Below are positions 17,958 through 28,609 of a DNA stretch of 64,000 bases, piece after piece. The stretch's first letter is position 1; each line of letters starts with the position of its first letter. The stretch spans positions 1-64,000 of the forward strand of contig NZ_QKQV01000011.1 in assembly GCF_003233725.1 (NCBI RefSeq). The letters run 5' to 3'. The position numbers were made by a program, and so were the translations under genes. The notes below the pieces were generated by a model that saw only the letters and a list, made by a program, of their open reading frames with translations, was not told the DNA's origin and ran no database searches. The DNA is from Mesonia sp. K7 (lineage in GTDB: Bacteria > Bacteroidota > Bacteroidia > Flavobacteriales > Flavobacteriaceae).

Positions 17958-20138
17958 TTAACTCTTCGGCATATTTTTGATGCCCATATTCCATAAAGTA
18001 AAGCCATAAATATCGGCGTATTGCTCGATGGTTTTACTTACGGGTGTACCTGCACCGTGACCGGCATTGGTTTCAATACGAATCAAAGTAGGGTTATTTC
18101 CAGCTTGTTTATCTTGCAGTTCTGCAGCAAATTTAAAACTATGTGCAGGAACTACTCGATCGTCGTGATCGCCTGTCGTTACTAAAGTTGCTGGATATTC
18201 TGTTCCTTCTTTGACGTTGTGAACTGGAGAATAGCTTTTTAAGTAGTTAAACATTTCTTGGTTATCTTCAGCAGTTCCATAATCGTAAGCCCAACCTGCT
18301 CCAGCGGTAAACGTATGGTAACGCAACATGTCTAAAACTCCAACTGCAGGTAAAGCCACTTGTACCAATTCGGGTCGCTGTGTCATGGTTGCTCCCACTA
18401 AAAGACCACCGTTTGAACCACCACGAATTGCTAAATAATCACTTGAGGTATATTTTTGATCGATCAAATATTCCGCAGCAGCGATAAAATCATCAAAGAC
18501 GTTTTGTTTTTGCATTTTGGTACCGGCATCGTGCCAAGTTTTACCGTATTCGCCGCCACCACGTAAATTGGCAACTGCGTATACACCGCCCATTTCCATC
18601 CAAACAGTGTTGGCCACGCTAAAACTAGGAGTGAGACTGATGTTAAAACCGCCGTAACCGTAAAGTATGGTTGGGTTTTTTCCGTTGAGTTCGATCCCTT
18701 TTTTGTGGGTAATGATCAGCGGAACTTTCGTACCATCTTTAGAAGTGTAAAACACTTGCTTGCTTTCGTATTGGCTCGTATCAAAATCTATTTTTGACTT
18801 TCTAAAAAGGGTAGATTTTCCGCTTTCGATATCGTATTTATAAATATTACCCGGAGTTACATAATTGGTAAACGAATAGTACAACTCTTTTTCTTCTTTT
18901 TTAGCACCAAAACCGCCAATACTTCCAACGCCAGGCAATTCGACATCACGCACCAAATTTCCGTCAAGGTCATATTGTTTTATGGTAGAAACCGCATCTT
19001 TCATATACTCAGCAAAGATGTAACCACCACCCGTTGATGGGCTTAAAACGTTCTCTGTTTCAGCAATAAAATCTTTCCAGTTTTCTTCGGAAGGATTATT
19101 GGCATCTACCGTTACTATTTTTTTGTTTGGTGCGTTTTTGTTGGTGACCAAATAAAGTTTTGAACCTTTGTTTTCTAATAAATACGTATCGGTTTCGGTA
19201 TGACCAATTATTGTTTTAAGCGGTGCATTTGGTTTTGACAATTCTTTTAAGAAAAGTTTGTTGCCAGAGGTTGAGGTTCTTGCACTTATAAGTAAATATT
19301 GGTTGTCTTCGGTTACATTTCCGCTTACGTAGCGATGCTTTTCGGCGTCAGTTCCTCCAAAAACAAGCTGATCTTCGTTTTGTTTGGTGCCTAGTTTATG
19401 ATAATAAAGCTTATGCTGATCGGTTTTAGCAGAAAGTTCACTGCCTTTTGGCTTGTCATAACTTGAGTAATAAAAGCCTTCTTTGCCTTTCCAAGACATT
19501 CCGCTAAATTTTATATCAACGAGTGTGTCTTCTATAATTTCTTTGGTTTCTGCATCTAGAACAATTACTTTTCGCCAATCGCTTCCGCCTTCTGAGATAG
19601 AATAGGCTAAAATTTTTCCGTTTTTAGAAAAACTCATTCCGCCTAATGAAGTCGTACCATCATCGCTAAATTTATTCGGATCTAAAAAAACCTCTGCATC
19701 GGCTTCATTACCTCCTTTTTTATAACGGTAAATCACCGATTGGTCTTGTATACCTTCATTTTTACTGAAATAAGTATAATCACCTTCGTGGTAAGGCGCT
19801 CCTATTTTTTCGTAATTCCAAATTTCTTCTAACCTGTTTTTGATAGAATCACGGTAAGGAATCTGGTCTAAATATCCAAAAGTAACCTCGTTTTGTGCCT
19901 TAACCCAAGCCTCGGTTTCGGCGCTGCGATCATCTTCTAACCAACGATAAGGGTCTTTTACTTTGGTACCAAAATAAGTATCTATCGTATCTACTTTTTT
20001 GGTTTCAGGATAGGTTACTGCCATCTCTTTTTCTTCTGTTTTTTCTTCTTTTTCCTGGCAAGCAACTATTGCTAAGACAGAAAATAATACAACTAATTTT
20101 TTCACAAGTATAAATTTTTTAGTTATGAGCATATTCAA
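17958..20138 (-). CDS. Prolyl oligopeptidase (S9A), predicted lipoprotein
   Basis: 726 residues. The N-terminus carries a lipoprotein signal ([17 protein letters not shown]), so the enzyme is likely anchored in an envelope membrane. The N-terminal seven-bladed propeller region (about 40-440) is followed by the alpha/beta hydrolase domain with the Ser in RGGSNGGLL (~574), Asp in GDHDDRVVP (~659) and His in NAGHGAG (~695). Cuts short peptides after proline. Start could be the second Met (20132). Convergent with the M28 peptidase; both may work on exogenous peptides. Confidence 0.95.
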   Translation of the reverse strand: MNMLITKKFILVKKLVVLFSVLAIVACQEKEEKTEEKEMAVTYPETKKVDTIDTYFGTKVKDPYRWLEDDRSAETEAWVKAQNEVTFGYLDQIPYRDSIKNRLEEIWNYEKIGAPYHEGDYTYFSKNEGIQDQSVIYRYKKGGNEADAEVFLDPNKFSDDGTTSLGGMSFSKNGKILAYSISEGGSDWRKVIVLDAETKEIIEDTLVDIKFSGMSWKGKEGFYYSSYDKPKGSELSAKTDQHKLYYHKLGTKQNEDQLVFGGTDAEKHRYVSGNVTEDNQYLLISARTSTSGNKLFLKELSKPNAPLKTIIGHTETDTYLLENKGSKLYLVTNKNAPNKKIVTVDANNPSEENWKDFIAETENVLSPSTGGGYIFAEYMKDAVSTIKQYDLDGNLVRDVELPGVGSIGGFGAKKEEKELYYSFTNYVTPGNIYKYDIESGKSTLFRKSKIDFDTSQYESKQVFYTSKDGTKVPLIITHKKGIELNGKNPTILYGYGGFNISLTPSFSVANTVWMEMGGVYAVANLRGGGEYGKTWHDAGTKMQKQNVFDDFIAAAEYLIDQKYTSSDYLAIRGGSNGGLLVGATMTQRPELVQVALPAVGVLDMLRYHTFTAGAGWAYDYGTAEDNQEMFNYLKSYSPVHNVKEGTEYPATLVTTGDHDDRVVPAHSFKFAAELQDKQAGNNPTLIRIETNAGHGAGTPVSKTIEQYADIYGFTLWNMGIKNMPKS

Positions 20139-20198
20139 ATATACAAAAGCATTGTAAATAAGAATAATAGTTTTAGTAGAGGGTTGTTGATAAAAACA

Positions 20199-20243
20199 AG
20201 AGGCTAAACTTCTTGTATTCTAAACTGTGGTTTTAGCCTCTTT
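20199..20243 (-). terminator. Terminator after the metal-locus lipoprotein gene
   Basis: Long stem GAGGCTAAA/TTTTAGCCTC around a roughly 20-base loop, with TTGTTTTT following on the minus strand. Confidence 0.65.
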
Positions 20244-20260
20244 GTTTTTTCTGCGTTTGA

Positions 20261-21052
20261 TTATAGAATATCAAAATGTGCTCCCTCTGCGTGGGAGTTA
20301 CCATCTAGATCAACGACAACAATAGTTACATGGTATTCTCCAGGAGCCGCATTGGCAGGAACAGGAATACTTTCGTGAAATTCTACTGAAGTTCCACTAT
20401 AAGTGGTATACGTCTCGTCAAAATCCCATTCTACTTGACCACCTGTTGGGGTTACATCTTCTCCGTGAATGTTTATAGAGATAGACTGAATACCATGCTC
20501 TGCTTCTACATCGGCGTGCGGGTGTAAGGTTCCTCCAGCAGCGACATTATCAATCATGATGTTTTGAATGGTGATATGCTCTTCACCGCTATGAACTTCC
20601 CCTAAAATAAACTCTGCAACCGCTTCACTTTGGTTCCCAGCAGTATCGATGGCAAAAATTTCCAAATGGTATTCGCCTTCAAGTACATCAGCAGGAATAG
20701 CTATCATCTCAAGAACAGAATAAGAAGTTTTGCCCGCCTCAATTTCAAAAGTTTGGGAATATGACCATGGCTCTGAAGCATTTGTCACATTTGAGGATCT
20801 GTCATGCGTGTGTCCGTCAAAATTATTATGAACTTCCACTTTATAAGAAGCAAGTTCTACATTGTCTTCTAATTCTATGTCTAGGTGTAATTCACTACCC
20901 AACTCAAAAACTTGATCTGTGGTAGGCTCATGAATTTCTATGGATGGTGCTTGATTGTCTAATCCGCTATCGTCATCACTACTACAAGCATAAAAAAAGA
21001 GGCTTAAAATGGTGATGAAGGTATATATTTTATAATTTTTCATTTTGTTCAA
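20261..21052 (-). CDS. DUF4625 lipoprotein, probable metal-locus partner
   Basis: 263 residues. Lipoprotein signal with lipobox LFFYACSS (Cys ~23) followed by an acidic SDDDSG stretch typical of Bacteroidota surface-exposed lipoproteins. Two Ig-like DUF4625 repeats follow (about 35-150 and 155-263). It is rich in histidine pairs: HNNFDGHTH (~85), HPHADVEAEHG (~177) and SHAEGAHFD at the end. Downstream of the TonB receptor and the small His-rich protein in the same direction. I infer metal binding or delivery at the cell surface; the family has no proven function known to me. Confidence 0.8.
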   Translation of the reverse strand: MNKMKNYKIYTFITILSLFFYACSSDDDSGLDNQAPSIEIHEPTTDQVFELGSELHLDIELEDNVELASYKVEVHNNFDGHTHDRSSNVTNASEPWSYSQTFEIEAGKTSYSVLEMIAIPADVLEGEYHLEIFAIDTAGNQSEAVAEFILGEVHSGEEHITIQNIMIDNVAAGGTLHPHADVEAEHGIQSISINIHGEDVTPTGGQVEWDFDETYTTYSGTSVEFHESIPVPANAAPGEYHVTIVVVDLDGNSHAEGAHFDIL

Positions 21053-21121
21053 TTTATATATTTATAATTTTTTAAAAAGGTTGCAAGTACTTTTTTATAA
21101 GTTAACTTGCTTTATGATTGT

Positions 21122-21460
21122 TTAGGTTATAGGAAATTGAGGTGGACCCCGATTATCAAAAGCTTTTATTTGCCTTGGTTGAAAAGGTTTATGATAATTT
21201 GAATGTTGATAAACCCATATTAAATCAATAAAAAGAGATGAATACATTTCTTTAGGAAGAAAAGATTCATAAAACTTAATATGAAAATATTCACAATGAT
21301 GATCGGCGATCGATGTGTCGGGTTGGATTTCAACTTTATACTTTGCTATGCCAATAACATGGTGATGAGTGGTCCAAACATAATGTATAGCCGTAGTTAA
21401 CTGCACACTTATAAAAGCAACAGCGACTACAAAACTTATATGTTTTTTATCTATTCTCAC
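21122..21460 (-). CDS. Small His-rich membrane protein coupled to TonB receptor
   Basis: 112 residues with a GTG start that overlaps the receptor's stop (GTGA), so translation is probably coupled. One N-terminal membrane segment or signal (about 8-27) followed by WTTHHHV and a DHHCEYFH cluster (~53-60), and a C-terminus RGPPQF. The layout (membrane segment, H/C cluster, terminal PP-F) is shared with the protein at 24040. I do not recognise a named family. The histidine/cysteine cluster and the neighbours suggest a metal-handling accessory factor. Confidence 0.72.
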   Translation of the reverse strand: MRIDKKHISFVVAVAFISVQLTTAIHYVWTTHHHVIGIAKYKVEIQPDTSIADHHCEYFHIKFYESFLPKEMYSSLFIDLIWVYQHSNYHKPFQPRQIKAFDNRGPPQFPIT

Positions 21461-23847
21461 GCTTGGTTTCCAAATGGGATGGTGATATTTAACTGAATAT
21501 TTCTGCCCATTTCTGGGATATGTAATCTTCGATAAAAGCTGGTGTGGTTAAAGTATTGTGTATTCAACAAATTGGTAACTTGTAAATTGATATTACTTTT
21601 AAATTTTTTAAAATGTAATTCACCACTTATACCCATTCCAAAAAGAGCGTAGCCCGGAGTTGTTATTTCGCCTTGAGCGATTTGGTTTTGATCCATAGCT
21701 AAGCGGGAATTAATATAAATTTCAACTGCTTCAAGGCGTTCACTTTCCTTAAAAAGTCTGTAACCTGTTTCTAAAAACAGATTATTGGCAGGCGTAAAAG
21801 GCAGTGGATAATTTCTGGAAGCATCGCCAGTGATTTGTTTGTTATGTAATACTTCGCCTATCATTAAGGTTCTTAGTTTTTCGAAAAAGACTTTTTGTAC
21901 TTCAATTTCTAATCCTGAGAGTAAGGCTTCAGACTCGGTGTATTCAAACAATTGCCCTGCATGGGGAAGTAGCGAAAAAACACCTGTAGGTTTTAAGAAA
22001 ATATAATTGGTAAAATAGTAGGCATACGGATTGGCAGAGACTGAAAAGTCCTTGTCTTCAAAAGTAACTTTCACATCAGCTACAAAGCCTTTTTCAGGAT
22101 TGAGGTTGATATCTCCTTGCTCATGCCTAAACGAACCGTGATGAATACCATTGGCACCAAGCTCTATGGCCGTAGGAATTCTAAAATTGGTTCCGGCGTT
22201 GGCGTTAAGCTGCCATTTAGGAGAAAACTCATAAAGCATACCTGCCATAAAATTAAAACTGTCAAAACTTTTTTCTGCCTCAGGACTTCTTTCAGCGTAA
22301 GCGTTAGCCTGTTCTTGGGTTTGGCCATTGCCAATTAAATAATTGTATAAAATAGGGTCGTAATAACGAGAGATATCAATATGGTTGTGGTCGTACCTCA
22401 TTCCTAAGCTGTAAAGTGCTTTTTGTGAAGGTCTATATTCGTGGGTAATAAAGCCAGCAATGTTTCGACTGTTGTATTTTGGGAGTAAAAAATTAAAACC
22501 ATCGATGGTATTTTCTTGCGATTTGAGTTGAAGACCAATACTGCTTTTATGTTCAGTAGAAAAACTTTTGTTGAATTTGAATTGCGCATCGTAAGTGTCT
22601 AACTGAAAACCTAATTCTAAATTAGGGTTTTGTATAGGTGGTGTCTGACCCGCATAATGGGTATGAAACAAACTCCACTCTTGTCTTAAATTGCGTTGAT
22701 AACCCAGTAAAATATCTAAACTTGCTTGGTTAAAATAAATGCTGTTGTTATTAATAAGCTTAAAATGGGTAGCTCTTTGGTAAGGAAATTCGATATTTCG
22801 CTCACTACCGTCAGGACGAACACGGTCGATAGAAGGAATACCATGAGCTCCAGGGAAAAACCCAGATTTTTGATAAACTTGACTCACACTGACCAATGAT
22901 TTGAACTTCTCACCAGTATAACCAAACTGTGTATACCAATCGAGTTCTTTACCAGCCGTATTTTTAAGCTTTTCGTTATAAATAGGAATGTTGAAGTTAA
23001 GATAGTTAATCGTATCTGCGGGTAAACTGTAGTCACCATACTCTAAGCCAGTTAACTTTACTTTGTAAAAGAATTTGGGCGTTTTGTAATTGAGATTTAA
23101 GGAACTACCAATAGTGTTATTAACAGATTTCCCTAAAGCAGTTAAACTTCCTGAAAAACCTTCGTATTCTGGTGCTTTGGTGTTGTCTACTTTGATGACT
23201 CCACCAATGGCATCGCTACCATACTCTATAGCTCCAACACCTTTTAATACTTCGAGGTTTTCTACTGCCAAGGCATCTAATTCTAAACCGTGATCGGCTC
23301 CCCATTGCTGCCCTTCTTGCTTGATGCCGTTTTCTGCTACAGCCACACGATTGAGGCCTAATCCTCTAATAATGGGCTTTGAATTTCCTGCACCAATTTC
23401 CATTGCGTTTACGCCAGGTAATTTTTCTAAACTCTTCGCCAAAGAACCCGCAAACTCTTTTTGGATATAGGTTTGTTCTACAACTTCTTTGCTAGCGGTA
23501 CTTTTCTCTATCGCAGAGGCAGAAATGACAACTTCTTGAAGAGATGAGGTCTCCGGAATGAGTTTTATAGGTAAATGTATATTTTGCGATACATTTATGA
23601 TGGTGTCAAACGTAATATAACCAATATAAGACGCTGCGAGGTAATAACTCCCTTTTTCTATAGCCCGAATGCTAAAACGACCATCAGGTTCACTTACTGC
23701 ATACTTTTCTTCAATATGGATATGTGCTTCTGCAATAGGTTTACCGATAGAGTCGGTTACAATTCCTGAAACAGAAAAAGTTTGACTATAGGTAGTTGAC
23801 GAATATAAAATGAGAAATGTTATAAAACATTTTATTAAAAATCTCAT
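21457..23847 (-). CDS. TonB-dependent outer-membrane receptor, ZnuD-like metal uptake candidate
   Basis: 796 residues from ATG 23847 (MRFLIKCFITFLILYSS), which begins a normal signal peptide; the upstream frame adds nothing useful. After cleavage near YSQ comes a carboxypeptidase-regulatory-like domain (about 25-105), a plug domain (about 115-225, with RGLGLNRVAVAENG and GSDAIGGVIKV), and a 22-strand barrel ending in the aromatic-rich C-terminus. The QQWGADHG plug motif is one I associate with zinc/heme-type receptors. Histidine-containing loops occur. Neighbouring His/Cys small proteins make metal uptake the best guess; substrate unproven. Confidence 0.88.
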   Translation of the reverse strand: MRFLIKCFITFLILYSSTTYSQTFSVSGIVTDSIGKPIAEAHIHIEEKYAVSEPDGRFSIRAIEKGSYYLAASYIGYITFDTIINVSQNIHLPIKLIPETSSLQEVVISASAIEKSTASKEVVEQTYIQKEFAGSLAKSLEKLPGVNAMEIGAGNSKPIIRGLGLNRVAVAENGIKQEGQQWGADHGLELDALAVENLEVLKGVGAIEYGSDAIGGVIKVDNTKAPEYEGFSGSLTALGKSVNNTIGSSLNLNYKTPKFFYKVKLTGLEYGDYSLPADTINYLNFNIPIYNEKLKNTAGKELDWYTQFGYTGEKFKSLVSVSQVYQKSGFFPGAHGIPSIDRVRPDGSERNIEFPYQRATHFKLINNNSIYFNQASLDILLGYQRNLRQEWSLFHTHYAGQTPPIQNPNLELGFQLDTYDAQFKFNKSFSTEHKSSIGLQLKSQENTIDGFNFLLPKYNSRNIAGFITHEYRPSQKALYSLGMRYDHNHIDISRYYDPILYNYLIGNGQTQEQANAYAERSPEAEKSFDSFNFMAGMLYEFSPKWQLNANAGTNFRIPTAIELGANGIHHGSFRHEQGDINLNPEKGFVADVKVTFEDKDFSVSANPYAYYFTNYIFLKPTGVFSLLPHAGQLFEYTESEALLSGLEIEVQKVFFEKLRTLMIGEVLHNKQITGDASRNYPLPFTPANNLFLETGYRLFKESERLEAVEIYINSRLAMDQNQIAQGEITTPGYALFGMGISGELHFKKFKSNINLQVTNLLNTQYFNHTSFYRRLHIPEMGRNIQLNITIPFGNQA

Positions 23848-24039
23848 AATTGGGGATTTGGTAAAATATTTATAAAGCACTTTTCGAGTACTTTACACAA
23901 AAAACTTCAAATGATATAGTGTCCTTTTAAGTATATTTATTGACCACAAATTATGATAGCAAAAGTTACTCAAAACGAGCATGTGTTTTTGCTATAAGTA
24001 AGTATTATAAAGAGAAAATGGGTAAAATGTACTTTAGGA

Positions 24040-24345
24040 CTACAACAAAAAAGGAGGAGGTTTGTTATAATGTTTTCCCGAAAGGCCTTTAGGAATAAAC
24101 ACCCTAGCATATAAATTTTGGACTTTTGGGGTTTGCTCGAACTCGAAATAGGTGATTTCTATGGTCGCCGAACTGTCGTTGATAAGTGGTTTGGTTTGAT
24201 CTGTCGTTGCGATGATACACCATTCGCATTCTTGTTGCGGGTTGTCATCATCGTGTAAAAAACTATGCAAACCAATGCCTTTGATTGCCAAAAAAGCAAC
24301 CAATAAAATTCCTAAAATGGTATTTTTTAAAAACTTAGCAGGCAT
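24040..24345 (-). CDS. Small membrane protein with CEWC motif
   Basis: 101 residues from ATG 24345 (MPAKFLKNTILGILLV); the longer start at 24405 would overlap asd. Membrane segment at about 8-27, then GLHSFLHDDD, an ECEWC motif (~38), a variable middle and a C-terminal NKPPPFLL. Same layout as the protein at 21122. It lies 19 bases after asd and 160 bases before the TonB receptor, all on the minus strand. Probably part of the metal-uptake set; CxxC-like and HD residues could bind a divalent cation. No named family. Confidence 0.68.
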   Translation of the reverse strand: MPAKFLKNTILGILLVAFLAIKGIGLHSFLHDDDNPQQECEWCIIATTDQTKPLINDSSATIEITYFEFEQTPKVQNLYARVFIPKGLSGKHYNKPPPFLL

Positions 24346-24364
24346 GATTGCAAATATAGTCTTT

Positions 24365-25375
24365 TTATACAAACGCTTTTTGTGGTGTGATAATATTCTT
24401 TTCAATCAGTTTTTCGGCAATTTGTACTGTGTTGGTTGCAGCGCCTTTTCTCAGGTTATCGGCGACAATCCATAAATTGATGGCTTTCGGGTGCGTGTGA
24501 TCTTTTCTTATTCTACCTACAAAAACATCGTTTTTACCTTTCGCATACAATGGCATTGGGTACGTATTGGTAATGGGGTTGTCTTGTAGGGTAATTCCGT
24601 TAAAATCGTTTAAGGTTTGTTTGATTTCTTCGATGGTAAAATCGTTTTCAAACTCGATGTTGACCGACTCACTGTGACCGCCAACCACAGGAATTCTTAC
24701 CGCTGTCGCGGAAACCAAAACGCTATCGTCACCCAATATTTTTTTGGTTTCGTTGGTGAGCTTCATCTCTTCTTTGGTGTAATCATTGTCTAAAAACACG
24801 TCACAATGTGGTAAAGCGTTTTGGTGTATTTGATACGGGTACGCCATTTCCCCTTTTTGGTTGTTGGCTTCATTTTCCAATTGTTGAACGGCTTTTACAC
24901 CGGTACCTGTAATCGATTGGTAGGTAGAAACAATTACTCTTTTGGCTTTAAACTTATCGTGTAAGGGTTTTACTGTCATTAAAAGCTGTATCGTAGAACA
25001 GTTAGGATTGGCAATAATTTTATCATTTTCGGTAAGTAAATCACCGTTGATTTCTGGGATGATGAGCTTTTTATCGGTATCCATACGCCAAGCTGAAGAA
25101 TTGTCGATGACAAATGTCCCTGCTTCAGCAAATTTTGGAGCCCATTCAAGTGAAGTTTCGCCGCCAGCGGAAAATAAAGCCACATCGGGTTTGGCGTTTA
25201 CGGCATCTTGTAGGCTTACAATTTTGTAGTTTTTCCCTTTAAAGGAAATCTCTTTTCCTACAGATTTTTCTGACGCTACGGGTATAAACTCAGAAATCGG
25301 AAGATTTCTTTCTTCTAAAACTTCTCGCATCACTTCGCCAACCATTCCGGTGGCACCAACAACGGCTAATTTCAT
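24365..25375 (-). CDS. asd: Aspartate-semialdehyde dehydrogenase
   Basis: 336 residues, standard length. Reduces aspartyl phosphate to the semialdehyde for lysine/diaminopimelate, threonine and methionine synthesis. NADP site GATGMVGEVM at 7-16, catalytic Cys in IANPNCSTIQ (~128) and His in GGHSESVNIEF (~240). Monocistronic or leading the small protein at 24345. Confidence 0.97.
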   Translation of the reverse strand: MKLAVVGATGMVGEVMREVLEERNLPISEFIPVASEKSVGKEISFKGKNYKIVSLQDAVNAKPDVALFSAGGETSLEWAPKFAEAGTFVIDNSSAWRMDTDKKLIIPEINGDLLTENDKIIANPNCSTIQLLMTVKPLHDKFKAKRVIVSTYQSITGTGVKAVQQLENEANNQKGEMAYPYQIHQNALPHCDVFLDNDYTKEEMKLTNETKKILGDDSVLVSATAVRIPVVGGHSESVNIEFENDFTIEEIKQTLNDFNGITLQDNPITNTYPMPLYAKGKNDVFVGRIRKDHTHPKAINLWIVADNLRKGAATNTVQIAEKLIEKNIITPQKAFV

Positions 25376-25424
25376 TCTTTTTCAATTTGGGATTTTAACA
25401 GCCGTAAAGATATTTATTTTTAAT

Positions 25425-25452
25425 AAAAAAGCCTCGAAAATATCGAAGCTTT
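25425..25452 (-). terminator. Terminator after mscL
   Basis: AAGCTTCGA/TCGAGGCTT stem (one mismatch) followed on the minus strand by TTTTTT, between mscL and asd. Confidence 0.75.
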
Positions 25453-25463
25453 ATCACTTGGTT

Positions 25464-25889
25464 TTATGAGTTTTGCTTTTTCAGCTCATCTCTAATTTGG
25501 ATAAGCAATTCTTCTTGCGTTGGCCCTTTTGGAGCTTCTGGAGCTGGCTCTTCTTTTTTCTTCGACTTTTCGTAAGCCTTTAAGAATAAATAGATAAACA
25601 AACCAACAATAATAAAGTTGATGATTGCCTGAATAAGGTTACCATACGTAATTACCGCAGCTTTGGCTTCTTGTGCTGCAGCAAGGCTTTCATAAGAGTT
25701 ACCATCTAGTGCAATAAACTTTTTGGTAAAATCTACGCCTCCTGTCAACATTCCGATAATAGGTGTAATAACATCTTTTACAACTGAATCGACAATAGTT
25801 TTGAAGGCTGCGCCAATTACAACAGCTGTTGCTAAAGCCACAATATCACCTTTAAGCAAAAACTTTTTAAAATCACTAAAAAATCCCAT
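25464..25889 (-). CDS. mscL: Large-conductance mechanosensitive channel
   Basis: 141 residues with two membrane helices (about 14-45 and 78-103). The pore helix [35 protein letters not shown] is classic MscL. The C-terminal helical bundle ([12 protein letters not shown]) is present after a short Lys/Glu/Pro linker. Releases solutes on hypo-osmotic shock. Member of the inner membrane. Confidence 0.98.
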   Translation of the reverse strand: MGFFSDFKKFLLKGDIVALATAVVIGAAFKTIVDSVVKDVITPIIGMLTGGVDFTKKFIALDGNSYESLAAAQEAKAAVITYGNLIQAIINFIIVGLFIYLFLKAYEKSKKKEEPAPEAPKGPTQEELLIQIRDELKKQNS

Positions 25890-25937
25890 TTCTATAAAAT
25901 TATTGATTAGTAAGTTACTAAAGTAGTAAAAACTTTT

Positions 25938-27044
25938 TTAGGAATTAATAATTTTTCTGTTTACGCGTTGAGATACCGAAGTTACCAGTTCATAGGAAAT
26001 TGTTCCGGCAGATTTAGCAAAATTTTCGGCACTGCGGTTCTTTCCGAATAGGATTACTTCGTCACCTTCTTGGCAATCGATACCGGTGATATCTACCATG
26101 ATCATATCCATACATACATTTCCCACAATCAAGGCTTCTTTCCCATTAATCAAAACACTACATTTTCCTTTGCCATAAATTCTATTGATGCCGTCTGCGT
26201 GACCAATGGGTAAAGTGGCTGTTTTGGTGTCTTTTTGAGCTGTAAATTGACGGTTATAACCTAAACTTTCTCCTTTTTTAAGGTGGTGAATCTGAGAAAT
26301 AATGGTTTTTAAGGTCGATATTGGAATGAGGTTTTGGTCTTCTTTTACGGAATTTCCAAAGCCATAAAGCCCAATTCCCGAACGTACGAGATCAAAATGA
26401 GCTTCGGGATAATTCAAAATTCCGCTGGTATTGCAGAGGTGAAAAAGTATTTTGTGATTTTGGAATTTCGCTTCTAGTGATTTTTTTACTTTTTGAAAAT
26501 GCTCGATTTGGTGCTGTGTAAAAGGTTTTTCTTCTACATCTTCGCTGGCGGCGAGGTGAGAAAAAGCACCTTCTATTTTTAGATAGGTTTGATTTTGTAA
26601 TAAATCAGCAACCAAATCGATTTCTGTTAGTGTCAATCCCAATCGGTTTAACCCAGTGTTGAATTTTAAATGTATCGGGTAATTTTTTAAGTTTAACCTT
26701 TGGGCATCTTCTAGAAAAGCCCGTATAACAAATTCGCTGTATAAACTTGGGGTCAAGTTGTATTTGGCAATTTCTTCGAAATTGGTGGATTGCGGATGCA
26801 ATACCAAAATAGGTTTTGTGATGCCGTTTTCTCTCAAACGAATACCTTCTTTGGTGTAAGCGACCGCCAAATAATCTGCTCCTAGTTCTTCCAGCTTTTT
26901 AGAAACTGCCACCGAATCACTTCCGTAGGCAAAAGCTTTGACTACCGGCATAAATTTGACTTGTGGGTGAAGCTTAGATTTCAAGTAATTGAAGTTGTGC
27001 TCTAAAGCTTTTAAGTCTATTTCTAAAACCGTTTCCCGTGTCAT
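25938..27044 (-). CDS. alr: Alanine racemase
   Basis: 368 residues. PLP-dependent interconversion of L- and D-alanine for peptidoglycan. The PLP lysine is in [11 protein letters not shown] (~36; family VVKANAYGHG), and the second catalytic Tyr is in SLGYNRQF (~255). The C-terminal [11 protein letters not shown] signature is present. Its ATG overlaps the tdk stop (ATGA), so the two genes are co-translated. Stand-alone, without the MurF fusion found in many other Bacteroidota. Confidence 0.96.
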   Translation of the reverse strand: MTRETVLEIDLKALEHNFNYLKSKLHPQVKFMPVVKAFAYGSDSVAVSKKLEELGADYLAVAYTKEGIRLRENGITKPILVLHPQSTNFEEIAKYNLTPSLYSEFVIRAFLEDAQRLNLKNYPIHLKFNTGLNRLGLTLTEIDLVADLLQNQTYLKIEGAFSHLAASEDVEEKPFTQHQIEHFQKVKKSLEAKFQNHKILFHLCNTSGILNYPEAHFDLVRSGIGLYGFGNSVKEDQNLIPISTLKTIISQIHHLKKGESLGYNRQFTAQKDTKTATLPIGHADGINRIYGKGKCSVLINGKEALIVGNVCMDMIMVDITGIDCQEGDEVILFGKNRSAENFAKSAGTISYELVTSVSQRVNRKIINS

Positions 27045-27679
27045 GAGTCAGACTTTTTAGAGACTTCTTCGGCGTCTTTTACATTCATTTTATTTACCTT
27101 ATCACGCAACATTACTTTGTAATAAGCGGCCCTGCTCAATGGTTCGTATTCTTCGGTTTCGCCCAACAAGACTAATTCGTCGCTAGCTGCTTTACGGTAA
27201 CTGTATTGTGCGAGATTTCCTGTTCGGGTGCAAACCGCATGCACTTTGGTTACATATTCGGCAGTTGCCATCAAATTGGGCATCGGTCCAAAAGGATTTC
27301 CTTTAAAATCCATATCCAATCCTGCGACAATCACTCGAATGCCTTTGTTGGCTAAATCGTTGCAAACCGAAACAATTTCGTCATCAAAAAACTGGGCTTC
27401 ATCAATACCAACCACATCACAATCGTCGGCCAATAATCTGATGTTTGCTGCCGCGGGAACAGGAGTAGATCTTATTTCGTTTGCATCGTGCGAAATAACC
27501 ATTTCTTCGTTATAGCGCGTATCGATAGACGGTTTAAAAATCTCTACTTTTTGTCGTGCAAATTGAGCTCTTTTGAGTCTACGGATAAGCTCTTCGGTCT
27601 TTCCGGAAAACATACTTCCGCAAATTACCTCAATCCAACCAAATTGCTCTTTATGATTTACTGTATTTTCGAGAAACAT
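27041..27679 (-). CDS. tdk: Thymidine kinase
   Basis: 212 residues, type II thymidine kinase. P-loop [15 protein letters not shown] (~22-36), [11 protein letters not shown] (~92) with the catalytic Glu, and a C-terminal lasso region. Of the usual four zinc cysteines only a single one in AVCTRTG is visible, so the zinc site appears degenerate. Salvages thymidine to dTMP. Overlaps alr by 4 bases. Confidence 0.95.
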   Translation of the reverse strand: MFLENTVNHKEQFGWIEVICGSMFSGKTEELIRRLKRAQFARQKVEIFKPSIDTRYNEEMVISHDANEIRSTPVPAAANIRLLADDCDVVGIDEAQFFDDEIVSVCNDLANKGIRVIVAGLDMDFKGNPFGPMPNLMATAEYVTKVHAVCTRTGNLAQYSYRKAASDELVLLGETEEYEPLSRAAYYKVMLRDKVNKMNVKDAEEVSKKSDS

Positions 27680-27769
27680 TTTGTAATTTTCAGAACTAAA
27701 CAGGAAAAACCCGAATTTAGGTAAAATTAATAAAATTATAGCGTTGTAATTAGGTAAAATAGTAAAGTT

Positions 27770-28609
27770 ATGAAAAAGGAATTAGAGGCTGAACTTATGA
27801 GTTTGGCACACAAGATTTTACAACTCAAAAATAAGACAGATATCCACGAACTCAAAAATGTTTGCGGGGTGTTGTACGAAAAAATGTCGGTGCTTTCTTA
27901 TGCCGAAAAACATTTTGGCGGTGCGCAACCAACCATTGGCAAAGCTGCTGTAGAAGAATCTTTGTCTTCAAATCCAAAAAGTGATGATGCAAGACCAGAT
28001 GGAACGCAGCACAGTACTGAAGAAATCACGGAACCAAATACCGAAAAAATAAAAGATATTGTGGCGCAAATGCCCCCAGAAAGCCAACAGGTAGATGAGG
28101 TGTTTGATGAAATTATTCCGAAAGAGGATAAAAAGGCCCAAGAAGATTTTTTAGGAATAGGGGGAATTCACTACGACGATTTACCTCAGTTTGAAGAAAA
28201 AGCTTCGGCTAAAAAAGAAACGCCAAAGGTAGAGACGAAAGAAAGTAAGAAACAAGAAGAGAACTCCTCTAAAACGGAAAAGAAGGAAACACAAAAAGAG
28301 GAAAACAACAGTGAAAACGACAAACAAGTAAAACACAACGAGAAGTTTTCTGGGAAATCCTCTTTAAACGATCGGTTGAAAAAAGGCATTCAGATTGGGT
28401 TGAACGATCGGTTGGCATTTATCAAACATCTGTTCGACGGTAATACCGAAGATTACAATCGGGTGATTTCGCAACTCAACACCATTGCAAGTACTGAGGA
28501 AGCAAAAAGCTTTATCGAAACTAATGTAAAGCCAGATTATAATGGATGGTATAACAAGGAAGAATACGAAAATCGATTTTTGGAAGTTATCGAAAATAAG
28601 TTTGATTGA
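27770..28609 (+). CDS. Conserved hypothetical protein with acidic/lysine-rich middle
   Basis: 279 residues, no signal or membrane segment. An N-terminal helical domain (about 1-50, [24 protein letters not shown]) and a C-terminal folded domain (about 195-279, containing [22 protein letters not shown]) are joined by a long Glu/Lys/Ser-rich linker. The stop overlaps the rsmI start (TGATG), so the two are likely coupled. I recall this gene only as an uncharacterised flavobacterial protein; its partner rsmI hints at a translation-related role but nothing proves it. Confidence 0.8.
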   Translation: MKKELEAELMSLAHKILQLKNKTDIHELKNVCGVLYEKMSVLSYAEKHFGGAQPTIGKAAVEESLSSNPKSDDARPDGTQHSTEEITEPNTEKIKDIVAQMPPESQQVDEVFDEIIPKEDKKAQEDFLGIGGIHYDDLPQFEEKASAKKETPKVETKESKKQEENSSKTEKKETQKEENNSENDKQVKHNEKFSGKSSLNDRLKKGIQIGLNDRLAFIKHLFDGNTEDYNRVISQLNTIASTEEAKSFIETNVKPDYNGWYNKEEYENRFLEVIENKFD

